A DNA stretch of 64,000 nucleotides from Hymenobacter psychrotolerans DSM 18569 (GCF_900142395.1 NZ_FRAS01000003.1:1-64000); one strand, 5' to 3'; shown: positions 46,297 through 55,877, counted from the first letter of the stretch. The notes: generated by a model from the sequence alone, not told the origin. Numbers and translations are program-made.

Positions 46297-47337
46297 ATGA
46301 AACAGCAGCGGCTTTGGTTGACTCTGGTGGTCTTGCTTGCGTCCTTCACCGCCTCGGCCCAGTCCTTGTCGGGCGTGTGGCAGGGCGTGGAAACCGATAC
46401 CGGCGAGCCGGGCGCGGTGTGGCCGGCTGTGCTGCGCCTGCAGAAAAGCAGCGGCACCAACCTGTTTGGGGTGCTGTACCAGGAAGTAGGCGACGAAGCC
46501 AGCCGCTCGGTTACGTTCCAGGTGCAGGGCCCGCGCACCGCCACCGGCCTGCGCCTCGACCATGTGCGCAAGCTCAGCGAAACGGGCAGCACGCTTTCAA
46601 CTTACTGGTGTGAAGGCTCTATCACCTTCACCTACGACCCCAAGCTGGAAAAGCTGACCGGCCGCGCTACCTACCGCCCGGTGGGCACCTGCGGGGTGGG
46701 CACCTTCACGCTGTACCGCATCAGGCTGAAATCGGCGGGCACTGTGGCGGCGGGCACCGAAAGCACCCTGCGCGTGTCGGGGCGCAACGTGGTCTGGTAC
46801 GCCGATGCGGCCCTCAAGCAGCCGGTGGCAACCGGCAACACCTACCGCACCACGCTCAGCAAAACCACTACGTTCTACCTCACGCAGGCCTACTACCCCA
46901 CCCGCCAGAGCACGGCGGTGCCCATCACGATTCAGGTGACCGGCGCCGCTCCTAAGCCCGCTGCTCCGGCAGCACCGGATACCGTACGCCCGGCTCCGCT
47001 GCTAGCCGCCACGCCCGTGGTGCTGCCTACCGTGCTGTTCCGGCTGGGTACGGCCGAGCTGCTTCCGGAAGGCCTGCCCGCGCTGGAGCAGTTGGCTACC
47101 GAATTGAAGGCCCGGCCCGACCTTCGGCTGCGCGTAGCGGGCCACACCGACAAAATCGGGGAGCCGCAGAAAAACCAGGTTCTGTCGGAGCAGCGGGCCG
47201 GGGCGGTGAAGGCGTATCTGGTGAAGGCCGGCATTCCGGCTGCCCGCATCAGCACCACCGGCTACGGCGACTCCCGCCCGCTGTACCCCTCGCCCGATGC
47301 CCGCAACCGCCGCGTTGAAGTTTCGCAGGACAAGTAA
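46297..47337 (+). CDS. OmpA-family cell-envelope protein
   Basis: A 346-residue exported protein. It has a signal peptide (ASAQ cleavage) and a beta-rich N-terminal domain with SLSGVWQGVETDTGEPGAVW. A possible Ig-like or HYR-like middle segment comes next, then a Pro/Ala-rich linker and a C-terminal OmpA domain. The peptidoglycan-binding region is LRLRVAGHTDKIGEPQKNQV followed by YGDSRPLYPSPDARNRRVE. The N-terminal domain may bind a ligand or partner, not identified. It is convergent with the broken gene at 47369. Confidence 0.85.
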   Translation: MKQQRLWLTLVVLLASFTASAQSLSGVWQGVETDTGEPGAVWPAVLRLQKSSGTNLFGVLYQEVGDEASRSVTFQVQGPRTATGLRLDHVRKLSETGSTLSTYWCEGSITFTYDPKLEKLTGRATYRPVGTCGVGTFTLYRIRLKSAGTVAAGTESTLRVSGRNVVWYADAALKQPVATGNTYRTTLSKTTTFYLTQAYYPTRQSTAVPITIQVTGAAPKPAAPAAPDTVRPAPLLAATPVVLPTVLFRLGTAELLPEGLPALEQLATELKARPDLRLRVAGHTDKIGEPQKNQVLSEQRAGAVKAYLVKAGIPAARISTTGYGDSRPLYPSPDARNRRVEVSQDK

Positions 47338-47368
47338 GCCGGCCCTACAGTGCAGAAGAGCCGCCGGT

Positions 47369-48590
47369 TTATTTCAGCCGCACGGAAACACGCGGCGGGT
47401 TGCCGAAATGCTGCCAGTGGCTTTCGGCCTGCTCCCTGGTGCGGCGGCCGGCATACACGAGCAGCCGGTAGCGCAGCGTGTAGGTCTGGCCCGGCAGCAG
47501 CAGCCAGTCCCGGTCTTTGGTGGGCGAGAAGTTGATGAATACGTCGCCCCGTTTGTTCTGCGTTTCGGGCCACACGCGCAGCGGCTCGGGGTGGTTGTAG
47601 TTGGTGGGGCTCGACATGAGGAGGATGCCCGCGGAATCCTGATCCAGCTGGCCCTGCGCCAGACACCAGCGGGCCACCGAGCCGTCGGCTTCCTTGCGGC
47701 TGCGGCCCTCTGAGGTCAGGATTTCGCTGTTGTCGCGGTTCCACTTTTCGGTTGCCCGCCAGCTCAGGCCGCCATATCGGTACCTGAGCAGCCGCACCGG
47801 GCTGGCACTGGCGCAGCTCAGGCTGATGGTAAGAGCGTGTTTGGAAATTTGCGAAAACGCCGTTTCTGTCATGCTGAGCTTGTCGAAGCATCTCTACCGC
47901 TTGGTTGAAAAGCCTCATACGAAGCGGTAGAGATGCTTCGACAAGCTCAGCATGACGTTCTTTTATAATTCCCAAACACGCTCTTATATCTACCAGATAA
48001 TAGTCCGGGTCAGAAGGCTGGTACACTCTCACCGACTGCAGCTCGTTCAGGGCTACCTGCTCCTGCCCGTTTTTGCGGAAGGCCACGTGCTCCTGCACTA
48101 CCTGGTAGCCACTGAACACCGGCCCACTGGTGGCCGCCGCCAGGCTGGCAAACCGCACAGTGCCGGTACGCTTACGGAGGTTCCAGAAGTCCACTGTGTC
48201 GCCTTCGAACAGCACGTGCGTCCACGGGTTCCAGAGGCCGTAGTGGTGGTAATGGTCGGGCGGCTGGATGCGGGTCAGCTCCTGACCCTTTGGCGACCAA
48301 AGGGGGTGAATAAAGCCGCTGCGCCTGAAAGCCGTGTCCACTCCGGCCGGCGGATAGGCCGTTTTGTAGTTGTACTGCAGCAGTTTCCGGTTGCCGGCCA
48401 GCAGCAGCAGCGCCCCGTTTGCATGCCGGGCCTGGCTTGTGGCCGCCGCAGCAGCCGGAGCACCCTGCACCAGCTCGTACGTGCGCCGGCGCGGCTTGCC
48501 TGAGGTGCTTTCCATGAGCCAGTGCAGGCGCTGGGCAGCGGCGCTGGCGCTCAGCCCTATTCCAATCAGAAGCAACCAGAATTTCGTCAT
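47369..48590 (-). pseudogene. DUF6807/PmoA-like gene disrupted by a MITE
   Basis: The N-terminal part reads from 48590: signal peptide, then FIHPLWSPKGQELTRIQPPD, HYHHYGLWNPWTHVLFEG and LNELQSVRVYQPSDPDYYLVDI. The C-terminal part continues in another frame as TISLSCASASPVRLLRYRYG and ends PPRVSVRLK at 47369. Together these match a DUF6807 (PmoA-like) protein of about 350 residues. A 151-bp inverted-repeat element at 47833-47983 separates them. Removing the element with one 3-bp target copy gives DYYLVDITISLSC in one frame. As it stands, the long frame reads through the element and then out of frame, so the product is probably inactive. Confidence 0.85.
47833..47983. mobile_element. 151-bp MITE with long internal hairpin
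   Basis: Terminal inverted repeats of 17 bp (GAGCGTGTTTGGAAATT against its partner, one mismatch). Flanking TAA and TTA are consistent with a 3-bp TNA target duplication. The interior holds a perfect 35-bp inverted repeat (47868-47902 and 47922-47956) with a 19-nt loop, containing GTCATGCTGAGCTTGTCGAA. It has no coding capacity. An IS5-like mobilising family is inferred from the TNA site. Confidence 0.82.
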
Positions 48591-48701
48591 ACGGGGCGTT
48601 ACTGCTGCAAAAGCCGCTGCAAAGTAACGCCTCGGCCCCTACTGCCCACGCACCATTGCGTTCCGGCTTGTAGTTTAGAGGCGCCTTCTATTCCGTTGCC
48701 G

Positions 48702-49721
48702 ATGCCCGCCTGCCCCGCTTCCAGCTCTCAGGCCCGACCGTTCGGGTTTCGCAAACTGCTCTTTTTCGGGCTGCTGCCTTTGCTGGCGCTGCCGGCACGG
48801 GCCCAGCACACTGCCGCCCCCCGCGACACCTCCTTCACCGCGCACAGCGCCTACCAGAAGGCCAAAAAGCAGCACCCCACTATTAGTATTGCACGGCCGC
48901 CGGTGCCCCGCGGAGTTCGGGCCCACACCAACCTTACGTACTGCACCCCAGGCAGCCGCAGCCTGCAGCTGGACGTGTTTCAGCCAAAGACCAAACGCCG
49001 GCAGCAGCTGCCGGCCGTGCTGCTCATTCATGGCGGCGGCTGGCGCTCCGGCGACCGAAGCCAGCACGTACCGATGGCGCAGCAGCTGGCCGGGCGCGGC
49101 TTTGTGGCCGTTACGGCCGAATACCGGCTTTCCACGGAAGCGGCCTACCCGGCCGCCGTGCAGGATCTGAAAGCCGCCATTCGCTGGATGCGCGCCAACG
49201 CCAGCCATTACGCCATTGATACCAGCCGCATTGCCGTGTGGGGCTTTTCGGCCGGCGGGCAGCTGGCCGCCCTGGTTGGCAGCACCAACGGCAACCCGCT
49301 GTTCGAGGCCGGCCCCTGCAACCGCAGCTTTTCCAGCAGCGCGCAGGCCATTGTAGATGTCGATGGGATTCTGGCCTTCATCCATCCGGAATCGGGCGAA
49401 GGCAACGACAGCAAGAGCACTTCGGCCGCTACCTATTGGTTCGGCAGCAACAAGCTCACGCGCCCCGACCTCTGGCAGCAAGCCTCGGCCCTGACCTACG
49501 CGGGTGCCGCTACGCCGCCCATTCTATTCCTCAACAGCGGCGTAGACCGTATGCACGCCGGCCGCGACGATATGATGCGCCAGCTGACCGCGCTGGGCAT
49601 CTATACCGAAGTGCACAGCTTCCCGGAAGCGCCGCACCCGTTTCCGCTGTTCAACCCCTGGTTTGAGCCTACGCTGAACTACACGGTGGATTTCCTGCAC
49701 AAAGTGCTGCCCCAACGATAA
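48702..49721 (+). CDS. Secreted alpha/beta hydrolase
   Basis: A 339-residue exported esterase/lipase-type hydrolase. The signal peptide ends near ARAQ. The oxyanion motif is LLIHGGGWRSGD and the nucleophile elbow is VWGFSAGGQLAAL. The acid is in a late strand around LNSGVDRMHAG, and the catalytic histidine is in FPEAPHPFPLFNPW. Its layout fits acetylxylan-esterase-like or BD-FAE-type enzymes, with carbohydrate-ester substrates possible. The first 40 residues after the signal are a linker. It is divergent from the broken DUF6807 gene. Confidence 0.87.
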   Translation: MPACPASSSQARPFGFRKLLFFGLLPLLALPARAQHTAAPRDTSFTAHSAYQKAKKQHPTISIARPPVPRGVRAHTNLTYCTPGSRSLQLDVFQPKTKRRQQLPAVLLIHGGGWRSGDRSQHVPMAQQLAGRGFVAVTAEYRLSTEAAYPAAVQDLKAAIRWMRANASHYAIDTSRIAVWGFSAGGQLAALVGSTNGNPLFEAGPCNRSFSSSAQAIVDVDGILAFIHPESGEGNDSKSTSAATYWFGSNKLTRPDLWQQASALTYAGAATPPILFLNSGVDRMHAGRDDMMRQLTALGIYTEVHSFPEAPHPFPLFNPWFEPTLNYTVDFLHKVLPQR

Positions 49722-49742
49722 GCGCGTAACACAGCAAGGCAT

Positions 49743-50093
49743 TCAGGAAGCCAGCCGGCGGCGCAGCACGTAGTGCGACACGCTGCTGCCGTCTTCCACC
49801 TGCACATAGGCATTGATGAACTCCCAGCCCTGGCTGTTGAGCCAGTTCAGCGCATCTATCACCGAGTTGAACTCTACCGGCCTGCCCTCCGAGTCGCGGA
49901 ACAGGTTGCGCGAAAAGAACTTCTGCTGCTGGCCGTAGTCGATGGAGATATTCACTTTGCCATTGAGCTTCTGCTACGCGTTCAGCTGGCAATATTCTTC
50001 GGTGCGGGCCGGAGCGGCAACGGCAACCGGCTGCTGGGCCTGGCCAGCCAGGGCGCTGCCTGAGAGCAACGCGGCAAGTAAGAATGCTTTCAT
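49743..50093 (-). pseudogene. Secreted protein gene with in-frame amber stop
   Basis: From the ATG at 50093 the frame reads MKAFLLAALLSGSALAGQAQ and continues to EEYCQLNA. Codon 40 is TAG (49974-49976), then QKLNGKVNISIDYGQQQKFF and onwards to SHYVLRRRLAS with no further stop. The 76 codons after the stop keep a clearly coding character (FRDSEGRPVEFNSVIDALNW). A single substitution in a CAG or AAG codon would explain it. Without the stop it is a 116-residue secreted protein of unknown function. A GTG at 49955 could start a fragment without signal peptide. Confidence 0.8.
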
Positions 50094-50307
50094 ACGTTCA
50101 ATAAAGTAACTGTAGGCCGCTCCCACTCGCGCAAACTCTGTACCATAGCTCTGTAGGCTCCCTTTTCTACGGCCGGCATGCTTGCAGCGGCCCGCCTGCG
50201 CAACTGCTTCACCGAGGAATTAATGCTGCTTGCATAACAATTTATCTTCTCCTACGTATTATCTTTGTATCCAACAAGCTGACTTTCGCACACATACATA
50301 CTTTATC

Positions 50308-50442
50308 ATGAAAAAGACCACTGCCGCTTTCTCTTCATTGCTGGTTCTGGGTGGGCTGGGGTCCTTGAGCTACCTCGCTGCCCAGGTTCGGGATTTTAGC
50401 CTGCATTTTGACCTCCGCGACGGCGAAGAGCTGCATTTCTAA
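50308..50442 (+). CDS. Short exported or membrane peptide
   Basis: A 44-residue frame starting MKKTTAAFSSLLVLGGLGSL. A basic start and one hydrophobic segment are followed by an acidic tail ending RDGEELHF. A good terminator 27 bp after the stop supports a real transcript. It has no known family. The lysine-rich N-terminus favours a signal peptide over a random ORF. Confidence 0.55.
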   Translation: MKKTTAAFSSLLVLGGLGSLSYLAAQVRDFSLHFDLRDGEELHF

Positions 50443-50468
50443 GACCGGCCTGCGGGCTTGTTTTCCCG

Positions 50469-50500
50469 GAACCCTGCCCTGCGGCAGGGTTCTTTTGTTT
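50469..50500 (+). terminator. Terminator
   Basis: GAACCCTGCC, loop CTGC, then the complement GGCAGGGTTC and TTTTGTTTT. Confidence 0.88.
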
Positions 50501-50699
50501 TGGGCCCAAACAAACCCGGATTCACAATCAGGCAATTAGAAACCCGGCCCGAAAAAAACCACATCCATTCCCGGCTGTTTTCGGTACTTCACAGTTCGGC
50601 AGCTCGCAACGGGCTGCTTTACTCTTCTCTCACCCGCTGCCTTGTCCGGCGCCTGCCTTTGCGCAGGAAGCCGGGCCACGCAGCACAACCCAGAGCACT

Positions 50700-51329
50700 A
50701 TGAACTTAACTGGCCTGAAAGAGCAGATCAGCTACATTATCGGCCGCGACCTGGCCCGCAACTTCGCCCAGCAGGGCCTCGACCTGGATGTAGACATCCT
50801 GGCGGCCAGCATGAAGGAAGGCATCAGCGGCGAGCCCAGCCGCCTGAGCCAGGAGCAAGTACAGGACGCCATGATGCAGCTGCAGCAGCAGATGGGCGGC
50901 CCCGAAGACGACGACACCCAAGACCCCAATGCCATGAACAACAACAAAGCGGAAGGCGAAGCTTTCCTGGCCGAGAACAAGAACAAGCCCGGCATCCAGA
51001 CGCTGCCCAGCGGCCTGCAGTACGAAATCCTGACCGAAGGCTCGGGCAAGAAGCCCGGCCCGACCTCGCAGGTAACCACCCACTACCACGGCACGCTGCT
51101 CAACGGCAACGTATTCGACAGCTCCTACCAGCGCGGCCAGCCCGCTACGTTTGGCGTAAACCAGGTAATTGCCGGCTGGACAGAAGCCCTGCAGCTGATG
51201 CCCGAAGGCTCGAAGTGGCGCCTCTACATCCCCTCGGACCTAGCCTATGGCAAGCGGGGCGCCGGCCGCGACATCGGCCCCGACTCGGCACTCATCTTCG
51301 ATGTGGAGCTGCTGAAAGTAAATAACTGA
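50700..51329 (+). CDS. FKBP-type peptidyl-prolyl isomerase
   Basis: A 209-residue protein with an N-terminal helical dimerisation domain (LKEQISYIIGRDLARNFAQQ) and a C-terminal FKBP domain. The FKBP core includes VTTHYHGTLLNGNVFDSSYQ, FGVNQVIAGWTEALQLMPEG and LAYGKRGAGRDIGPDSALIF. The layout matches FklB/FkpA. There is no signal peptide, so a cytoplasmic FklB-like role is favoured. It catalyses cis-trans prolyl isomerisation and may act as a chaperone. Confidence 0.93.
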   Translation: MNLTGLKEQISYIIGRDLARNFAQQGLDLDVDILAASMKEGISGEPSRLSQEQVQDAMMQLQQQMGGPEDDDTQDPNAMNNNKAEGEAFLAENKNKPGIQTLPSGLQYEILTEGSGKKPGPTSQVTTHYHGTLLNGNVFDSSYQRGQPATFGVNQVIAGWTEALQLMPEGSKWRLYIPSDLAYGKRGAGRDIGPDSALIFDVELLKVNN

Positions 51330-51425
51330 GGAAACCCGGTCGTCCGCCCGGCTGCTTTGGTTGCTGCTGCCCCACAATGGGTGCGCAGCAGCACGGCAGC
51401 CGGGCGGGCTTCTTCTGCCCCTGCC

Positions 51426-51962
51426 GTGTCCGACCATCCTTCTTCCGAAGAGCAGTTGCCGTCCGCCGAACTGCCGGCCCCGCCCCCGTCGCCCCGCGCG
51501 CCACTGCCCACGCTCAGCAGCGACGATGGCCGCCTGGTGCTGAGTGAGGATGCGCTGCAGGTGAACGGGCAGCGGTTTGCCCTGCTGGAGCTGGAGGCCG
51601 TGGAAGTGCATCATGTGCGCTGGCTGCTGTGGTTTCTGCTGGGCGGCTTCACGCTGGCCGGCTTCCTGCTGGGGCTGCTGCAGAACTGGGTGCGCACCAT
51701 GCCGGCGGCGCTGGGCATTGTGGCGGGCGCACTGCTGCTGGCCTGGGGGCAGCGCGGCACCAACCGCCTGCGTCTGCACCGCCTGGGCCGCGAAGCCCTG
51801 TATGTTGCTTTGCCCGGCGAAACCACGCAGTGGCAAAAACTGGCGGCCGAAACCAACCGCCGCATCCGCCGCCGCCACGATGAAGCGGCCGAAGCCGCCG
51901 CGGCAGCGCTGCTGGCCGCCGAAGCCGCGGCACTGCCGCCCGAGCCCCCGACGACCGAATAA
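51426..51962 (+). CDS. Membrane protein with acidic Pro-rich N-terminus
   Basis: A 178-residue protein. The N-terminal 40 residues are Pro/Ser/Glu-rich, followed by VLSEDALQVNGQRFALLELE. Two helices at about residues 68-90 and 95-115 include RWLLWFLLGGFTLAGFLLGL. A basic then Ala-rich C-terminus (RRIRRRHDEAAEAAAAALLA) ends the protein. I use the GTG at 51426; a TTG 69 bp upstream is possible. DUF6232-like membrane proteins have a comparable layout, but I cannot confirm this. It follows the FKBP gene and may share its transcript. Confidence 0.65.
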   Translation: MSDHPSSEEQLPSAELPAPPPSPRAPLPTLSSDDGRLVLSEDALQVNGQRFALLELEAVEVHHVRWLLWFLLGGFTLAGFLLGLLQNWVRTMPAALGIVAGALLLAWGQRGTNRLRLHRLGREALYVALPGETTQWQKLAAETNRRIRRRHDEAAEAAAAALLAAEAAALPPEPPTTE

Positions 51963-52018
51963 ACTTCTTCCTCTTTCCGAATCACAACGACAGGGCACAA
52001 TGATTCGGCTGCGGCTCC

Positions 52019-52026
52019 TACCTTTG
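52019..52026 (+). promoter_or_regulatory. -7 element upstream of kup
   Basis: TACCTTTG, an exact consensus match, 40 bp before the ATG. Confidence 0.55.
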
Positions 52027-52066
52027 GGCGATTTTTACGGCACCTACTCCCCTTTCCATCTTCTTC

Positions 52067-54001
52067 ATGGACGCCAAACACCCCCACACGGCTATATCAA
52101 CGGCAGGCCTGCTCATTGCCCTGGGCATTATTTACGGGGACATCGGGACGTCGCCGCTCTACGTGATGAAGGCGGTGGTGCCGGAGCGTATCACGCCGTT
52201 GCTGGTGTACGGCGGTATTTCCTGCGTTTTCTGGACCCTCACGCTCCAGACGACCATCAAATACGTGCTGCTGACGCTCAACGCCGACAACAACGGGGAA
52301 GGCGGCATTTTCTCGCTCTACACGCTGGTACGGCGGCGCGGCGGCTGGCTGTCGGCCGTGGCCATCCTCGGCGGCTCGGCCCTGCTGGCCGATGGCGTAA
52401 TTACACCGCCTATTTCCGTCTCGTCGGCCATTGAGGGGCTGGAGGCCGTGTACCCGGGCATCCCGACGGTGCCCATCGTCATTGGCATTATCACGGGGCT
52501 GTTTCTGCTGCAGAGCTTCGGCACCCAGATTGTGGGCAAGGCGTTCGGGCCCATCATGCTCATCTGGTTTACGATGCTGGGCGTGCTGGGCGTCCATGGC
52601 GTGCTGCTGCACCCCGAGATTCTCAAGGCCCTGAACCCCTACTACGCCTACGACCTGCTGGTGAACTACCCCGGTGGCTTCTGGCTGCTGGGTGCGGTGT
52701 TTCTGTGCACCACCGGGGCCGAGGCGCTGTATTCTGACCTGGGCCACTGCGGCAAGGGCAACATCCGCATCAGCTGGATTTTCGTGAAGTCCTGCCTGGT
52801 CCTCAACTACATGGGCCAGGGCGGCTGGCTGATTGCCCACCAGGGCGAAATGCTCAACAAGCGCAACCCGTTCTATGAGCTGATGCCCGAGTGGTTTCTG
52901 CTCATCGGCATCGGTATTGCCACCATTGCGGCCATTATTGCCTCGCAGGCCCTTATCACGGGCTCGTTTACGCTGGTAGCCGAGGCTATCCGCCTGAATA
53001 TGTGGCCCAAAGTGAAGCTTAACTACCCCACCGACGTGAAGGGCCAGCTCTACGTGCCCAGCATGAACCGGCTGCTGCTGCTGGGCTGCATTGTGGTGGT
53101 GCTGTACTTCCAGCGCTCCGAAAACATGGAAGCCGCCTACGGCCTGGCCATCACGCTCACCATGCTCATGACCACGGTGCTGCTCACGATGTGGCTGCAC
53201 TCCAAGAAGGTACCGCTGGCCGCTATTGCGCTGTTTGTGCTGGTGTACGGCGCCATCGAAGTGTCGTTTCTGATTGCCAACCTCATCAAGTTTCCGCACG
53301 GCGGCTGGGTGTCGCTGGCCATCGGGGCTACGCTGGTAAGCGTGATGTACGTGTGGCTGCGGGCCTTCTACATCAAGCGCCGCCTTACGGAGTTCGTCAA
53401 GATTGACCCCTACATGGAAGCCCTCAAGGAGCTTTCCGACGACGAAACGGTACCGAAATACGCCACCCACCTCGTGTTTATGACCTCGGCGGAGCGGGCC
53501 TCGGAAATCGAGTCGAAAATAATCTACTCCATCTTCCAGAAACGCCCCAAACGCGCTGACATCTACTGGTTTGTGCACGTAGACACCACCGACGAGCCGT
53601 ATACGATGGAGTACAAAGTGCACGAACTGGCCCACGATGATGCCTTCCGCATCACGTTCCGGCTGGGCTTCCGGGTGGAGCAGCGCATCAACCTGTACTT
53701 CCGCAAGGTGGTGGAAGACCTAGTGCGCAATAAAGAGGTGGACATTACGTCGCGCTACGAGTCCCTGAGCAAGCAGCACGTAACCGGCGACTTCCGCTTC
53801 GTGGTGCTGGAAAAATTCCTTTCCGTCGAAAACGAGTTTCCGTGGGCCGAGAAGCTGGTGATGCAGGCCTACTTCTACATCAAGCAGTTCATTGCCTCCG
53901 AAGACAAGTATTTCGGCCTCGACACCAGCTCCGTGAAAGTGGAAAAAGTACCACTCGTCATCACGCCGGTGCGCGACGTGGCCCTGAAGCGGGTGATGTA
54001 A
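52067..54001 (+). CDS. kup: Potassium uptake protein Kup
   Basis: A 644-residue K+/H+ symporter of the KUP/HAK family. The family signature LGIIYGDIGTSPLYVMKAVV is in the first helix. About 12 membrane segments follow up to residue 430, including AVFLCTTGAEALYSDLGHCG and PFYELMPEWFLLIGIGIATI. A cytoplasmic C-terminal region of about 200 residues contains KRADIYWFVHVDTTDEPYTM. Length is typical. It brings in potassium at low affinity or acidic pH in relatives. Confidence 0.95.
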   Translation: MDAKHPHTAISTAGLLIALGIIYGDIGTSPLYVMKAVVPERITPLLVYGGISCVFWTLTLQTTIKYVLLTLNADNNGEGGIFSLYTLVRRRGGWLSAVAILGGSALLADGVITPPISVSSAIEGLEAVYPGIPTVPIVIGIITGLFLLQSFGTQIVGKAFGPIMLIWFTMLGVLGVHGVLLHPEILKALNPYYAYDLLVNYPGGFWLLGAVFLCTTGAEALYSDLGHCGKGNIRISWIFVKSCLVLNYMGQGGWLIAHQGEMLNKRNPFYELMPEWFLLIGIGIATIAAIIASQALITGSFTLVAEAIRLNMWPKVKLNYPTDVKGQLYVPSMNRLLLLGCIVVVLYFQRSENMEAAYGLAITLTMLMTTVLLTMWLHSKKVPLAAIALFVLVYGAIEVSFLIANLIKFPHGGWVSLAIGATLVSVMYVWLRAFYIKRRLTEFVKIDPYMEALKELSDDETVPKYATHLVFMTSAERASEIESKIIYSIFQKRPKRADIYWFVHVDTTDEPYTMEYKVHELAHDDAFRITFRLGFRVEQRINLYFRKVVEDLVRNKEVDITSRYESLSKQHVTGDFRFVVLEKFLSVENEFPWAEKLVMQAYFYIKQFIASEDKYFGLDTSSVKVEKVPLVITPVRDVALKRVM

Positions 54002-54035
54002 AATTATGTGCTTCGCGGGCAGTTGCCCATCTGAT

Positions 54036-54068
54036 AAAAGCCCTGCTGTCGGTCAGCAGGGCTTTTTT
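54036..54068 (+). terminator. Terminator after kup
   Basis: AAAAGCCCTGCTG and its complement enclose TCGGT, followed by TTTTTTG. Confidence 0.92.
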
Positions 54069-54192
54069 GCTTTTTGGCGCTTATCAGCTGCTGGCACCCA
54101 AGGAATTAGGCAAGCCGAATACTTGGATTTGGGCAGGAATTTTCTTCCCTTGAAGCACTGCACTTTTTCCACAACCCAAACTCCCCAACAGT

Positions 54193-55755
54193 ATGCGTAC
54201 TTCTACCCTTCCTGCCGCTTTGCTGGCGGTATTGCTGGCCGGCTGCCAGCACCAGGCCGATGAGCAGCTCACGCCCCAGCCCGAAGCCGACCCCGCTACA
54301 GCCCTCACCAGCCAGCAGCTCGACGAGCAGATTATGAGCCGCCTGCGCGAAACCGGTAAGTATGACTGGAACCAGGCCACAGCCCACGTCGTCTGGAGTG
54401 CCCTCACCCGCTCCGATTATGTGCTGTCGGTGGGCTACCAACCCGCCGGCCACCGCGGCGCCCTGCCTGATGATGCGGCCACCAACCCGGCCTGGCAGCA
54501 GGCCCGCGCCCAGGTGCTGGCCCTCATTCTGGCCGAAGAGCAGAAAGCCCACCCCGAGCTGACGGCCGAAAAGCTGGTGGCCTACGAAGAAAACGTGCTG
54601 CCCGTGCTGGATGTGACGGTGCGGGAGCTGAGCACCATCAAGGCGCTGCGGGCGTCCGGGCTGGTGCGCTACGCCGAGCCGATGGGCTACGAGCCCAACC
54701 GCCCCGATGCCTACAAAGGCGCAGCCGCTCTGAGCAGCAGCGGCTGCGGCAGCAACACGGCCACCGCCGGCCTCGTAGCCGGCGCCGACTACACAGTGCT
54801 CAGCGGCGGCAGCAAGTCGTCGTGGAACCAGGCCGACCAGTATCACGGCATCCGCTCGGCCTGGAACCAGAGCACCGGCCGCGGCGTGAAAATCCTCATC
54901 ATCGACTCGGGCAGCTCCGACACCCAGGAGAACCTGGGCGCCGCTTTCAACCAGGGCCAGAGCACCGGGCGTACCATTGAGCGCCTCGTGACCCTGCCCC
55001 GCAGCAGCGTTTTCGGCATTTCGTACGGCGACGCCGAAACGCCCAACGACGGCTGCGGCCACGGCACCAGCATGGCCGGCGCCGCCGCAGCCCCGCGTGG
55101 CACCGATGGCGCTTCGGTGGGCATTGCCTACAACGCCAACCTGATTACGGTGCGGGCTGCCGAAGACGTGTTTCTGGATGCCAGCCGCGAAGTGAAGGGC
55201 GTGTCGGATGCCTACATTCTGGCCGGCAACCGCGCCGATGTGCGCATTATCAGCATGAGCATGGGCCGCCTCACCAGTTCGTCGCAAATGCTCGACGCCA
55301 TCCGCTACGCTTATGGCCGCGGCAAGCTTATCTTCTGCGCCGCCGGCACTTCCTTCGACTGGTCGGCCGGTATTGTGGGCGTCATCTACCCCGCTTCGCT
55401 GCCCGAAGCCGTGGCCGTGACGGGCGTGAAAGACAACCTCACAACCCGCTGCGACGAGTGCCACACCGGCTCGGACGTGGAGTTTATTGTGGTGATGCAG
55501 CGCACCAGCGTAGACCGGCGGCCCCTCACGCTGGCTATGTCCGGCGACGCGCCGAGTACCGTGGGCGGCTCCAGCGTGGCCACGGCCAGCATGGCCGGCA
55601 TGACGGCCGTGGTGTGGGCCAAGTACCCCTCCGAAACCCGCGCCCAGATTATGAGCCGCCTCGTGGCGGCCAGCTCCAACCGCAATGCCCGCAGCAGCAG
55701 CTTTGGCTGGGGCCGCGTGAATGTGGCCGCCGCCGTTGGCGCGCTGCCGCTGTAG
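54193..55755 (+). CDS. Subtilisin-like (S8) protease lipoprotein
   Basis: A 520-residue predicted lipoprotein: the signal peptide ends in the lipobox LLAGCQHQ. A propeptide-like region of about 190 residues follows. The S8 domain has catalytic Asp in VKILIIDSGSSDTQEN, His in GCGHGTSMAGAAAAPRG, and Ser in VGGSSVATASMAGMTAVVWA. The usual GTS around the nucleophile is GSS here, but the SMAG context is kept. The protein ends soon after the domain with no T9SS sorting signal. Attachment to the outer membrane or surface is likely. Confidence 0.88.
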   Translation: MRTSTLPAALLAVLLAGCQHQADEQLTPQPEADPATALTSQQLDEQIMSRLRETGKYDWNQATAHVVWSALTRSDYVLSVGYQPAGHRGALPDDAATNPAWQQARAQVLALILAEEQKAHPELTAEKLVAYEENVLPVLDVTVRELSTIKALRASGLVRYAEPMGYEPNRPDAYKGAAALSSSGCGSNTATAGLVAGADYTVLSGGSKSSWNQADQYHGIRSAWNQSTGRGVKILIIDSGSSDTQENLGAAFNQGQSTGRTIERLVTLPRSSVFGISYGDAETPNDGCGHGTSMAGAAAAPRGTDGASVGIAYNANLITVRAAEDVFLDASREVKGVSDAYILAGNRADVRIISMSMGRLTSSSQMLDAIRYAYGRGKLIFCAAGTSFDWSAGIVGVIYPASLPEAVAVTGVKDNLTTRCDECHTGSDVEFIVVMQRTSVDRRPLTLAMSGDAPSTVGGSSVATASMAGMTAVVWAKYPSETRAQIMSRLVAASSNRNARSSSFGWGRVNVAAAVGALPL

Positions 55756-55781
55756 GTTTGCCGCCGTAATTCTGCCGGTGA

Positions 55782-55820
55782 GCACAAGGCCCCGTCCGGA
55801 ATCCGGGCGGGGCCTTGTGC
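55782..55820. terminator. Inverted repeat after the subtilase gene
   Basis: 19-bp arms with one mismatch (GCACAAGGCCCCGTCCGGA and complement). It has no T tract, so termination may be weak. Confidence 0.7.
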
Positions 55821-55877
55821 GTGGTGATTCAGGTAGCAGCAGAACTACTATCTTATGGCCACGACGCACCTATCCTC

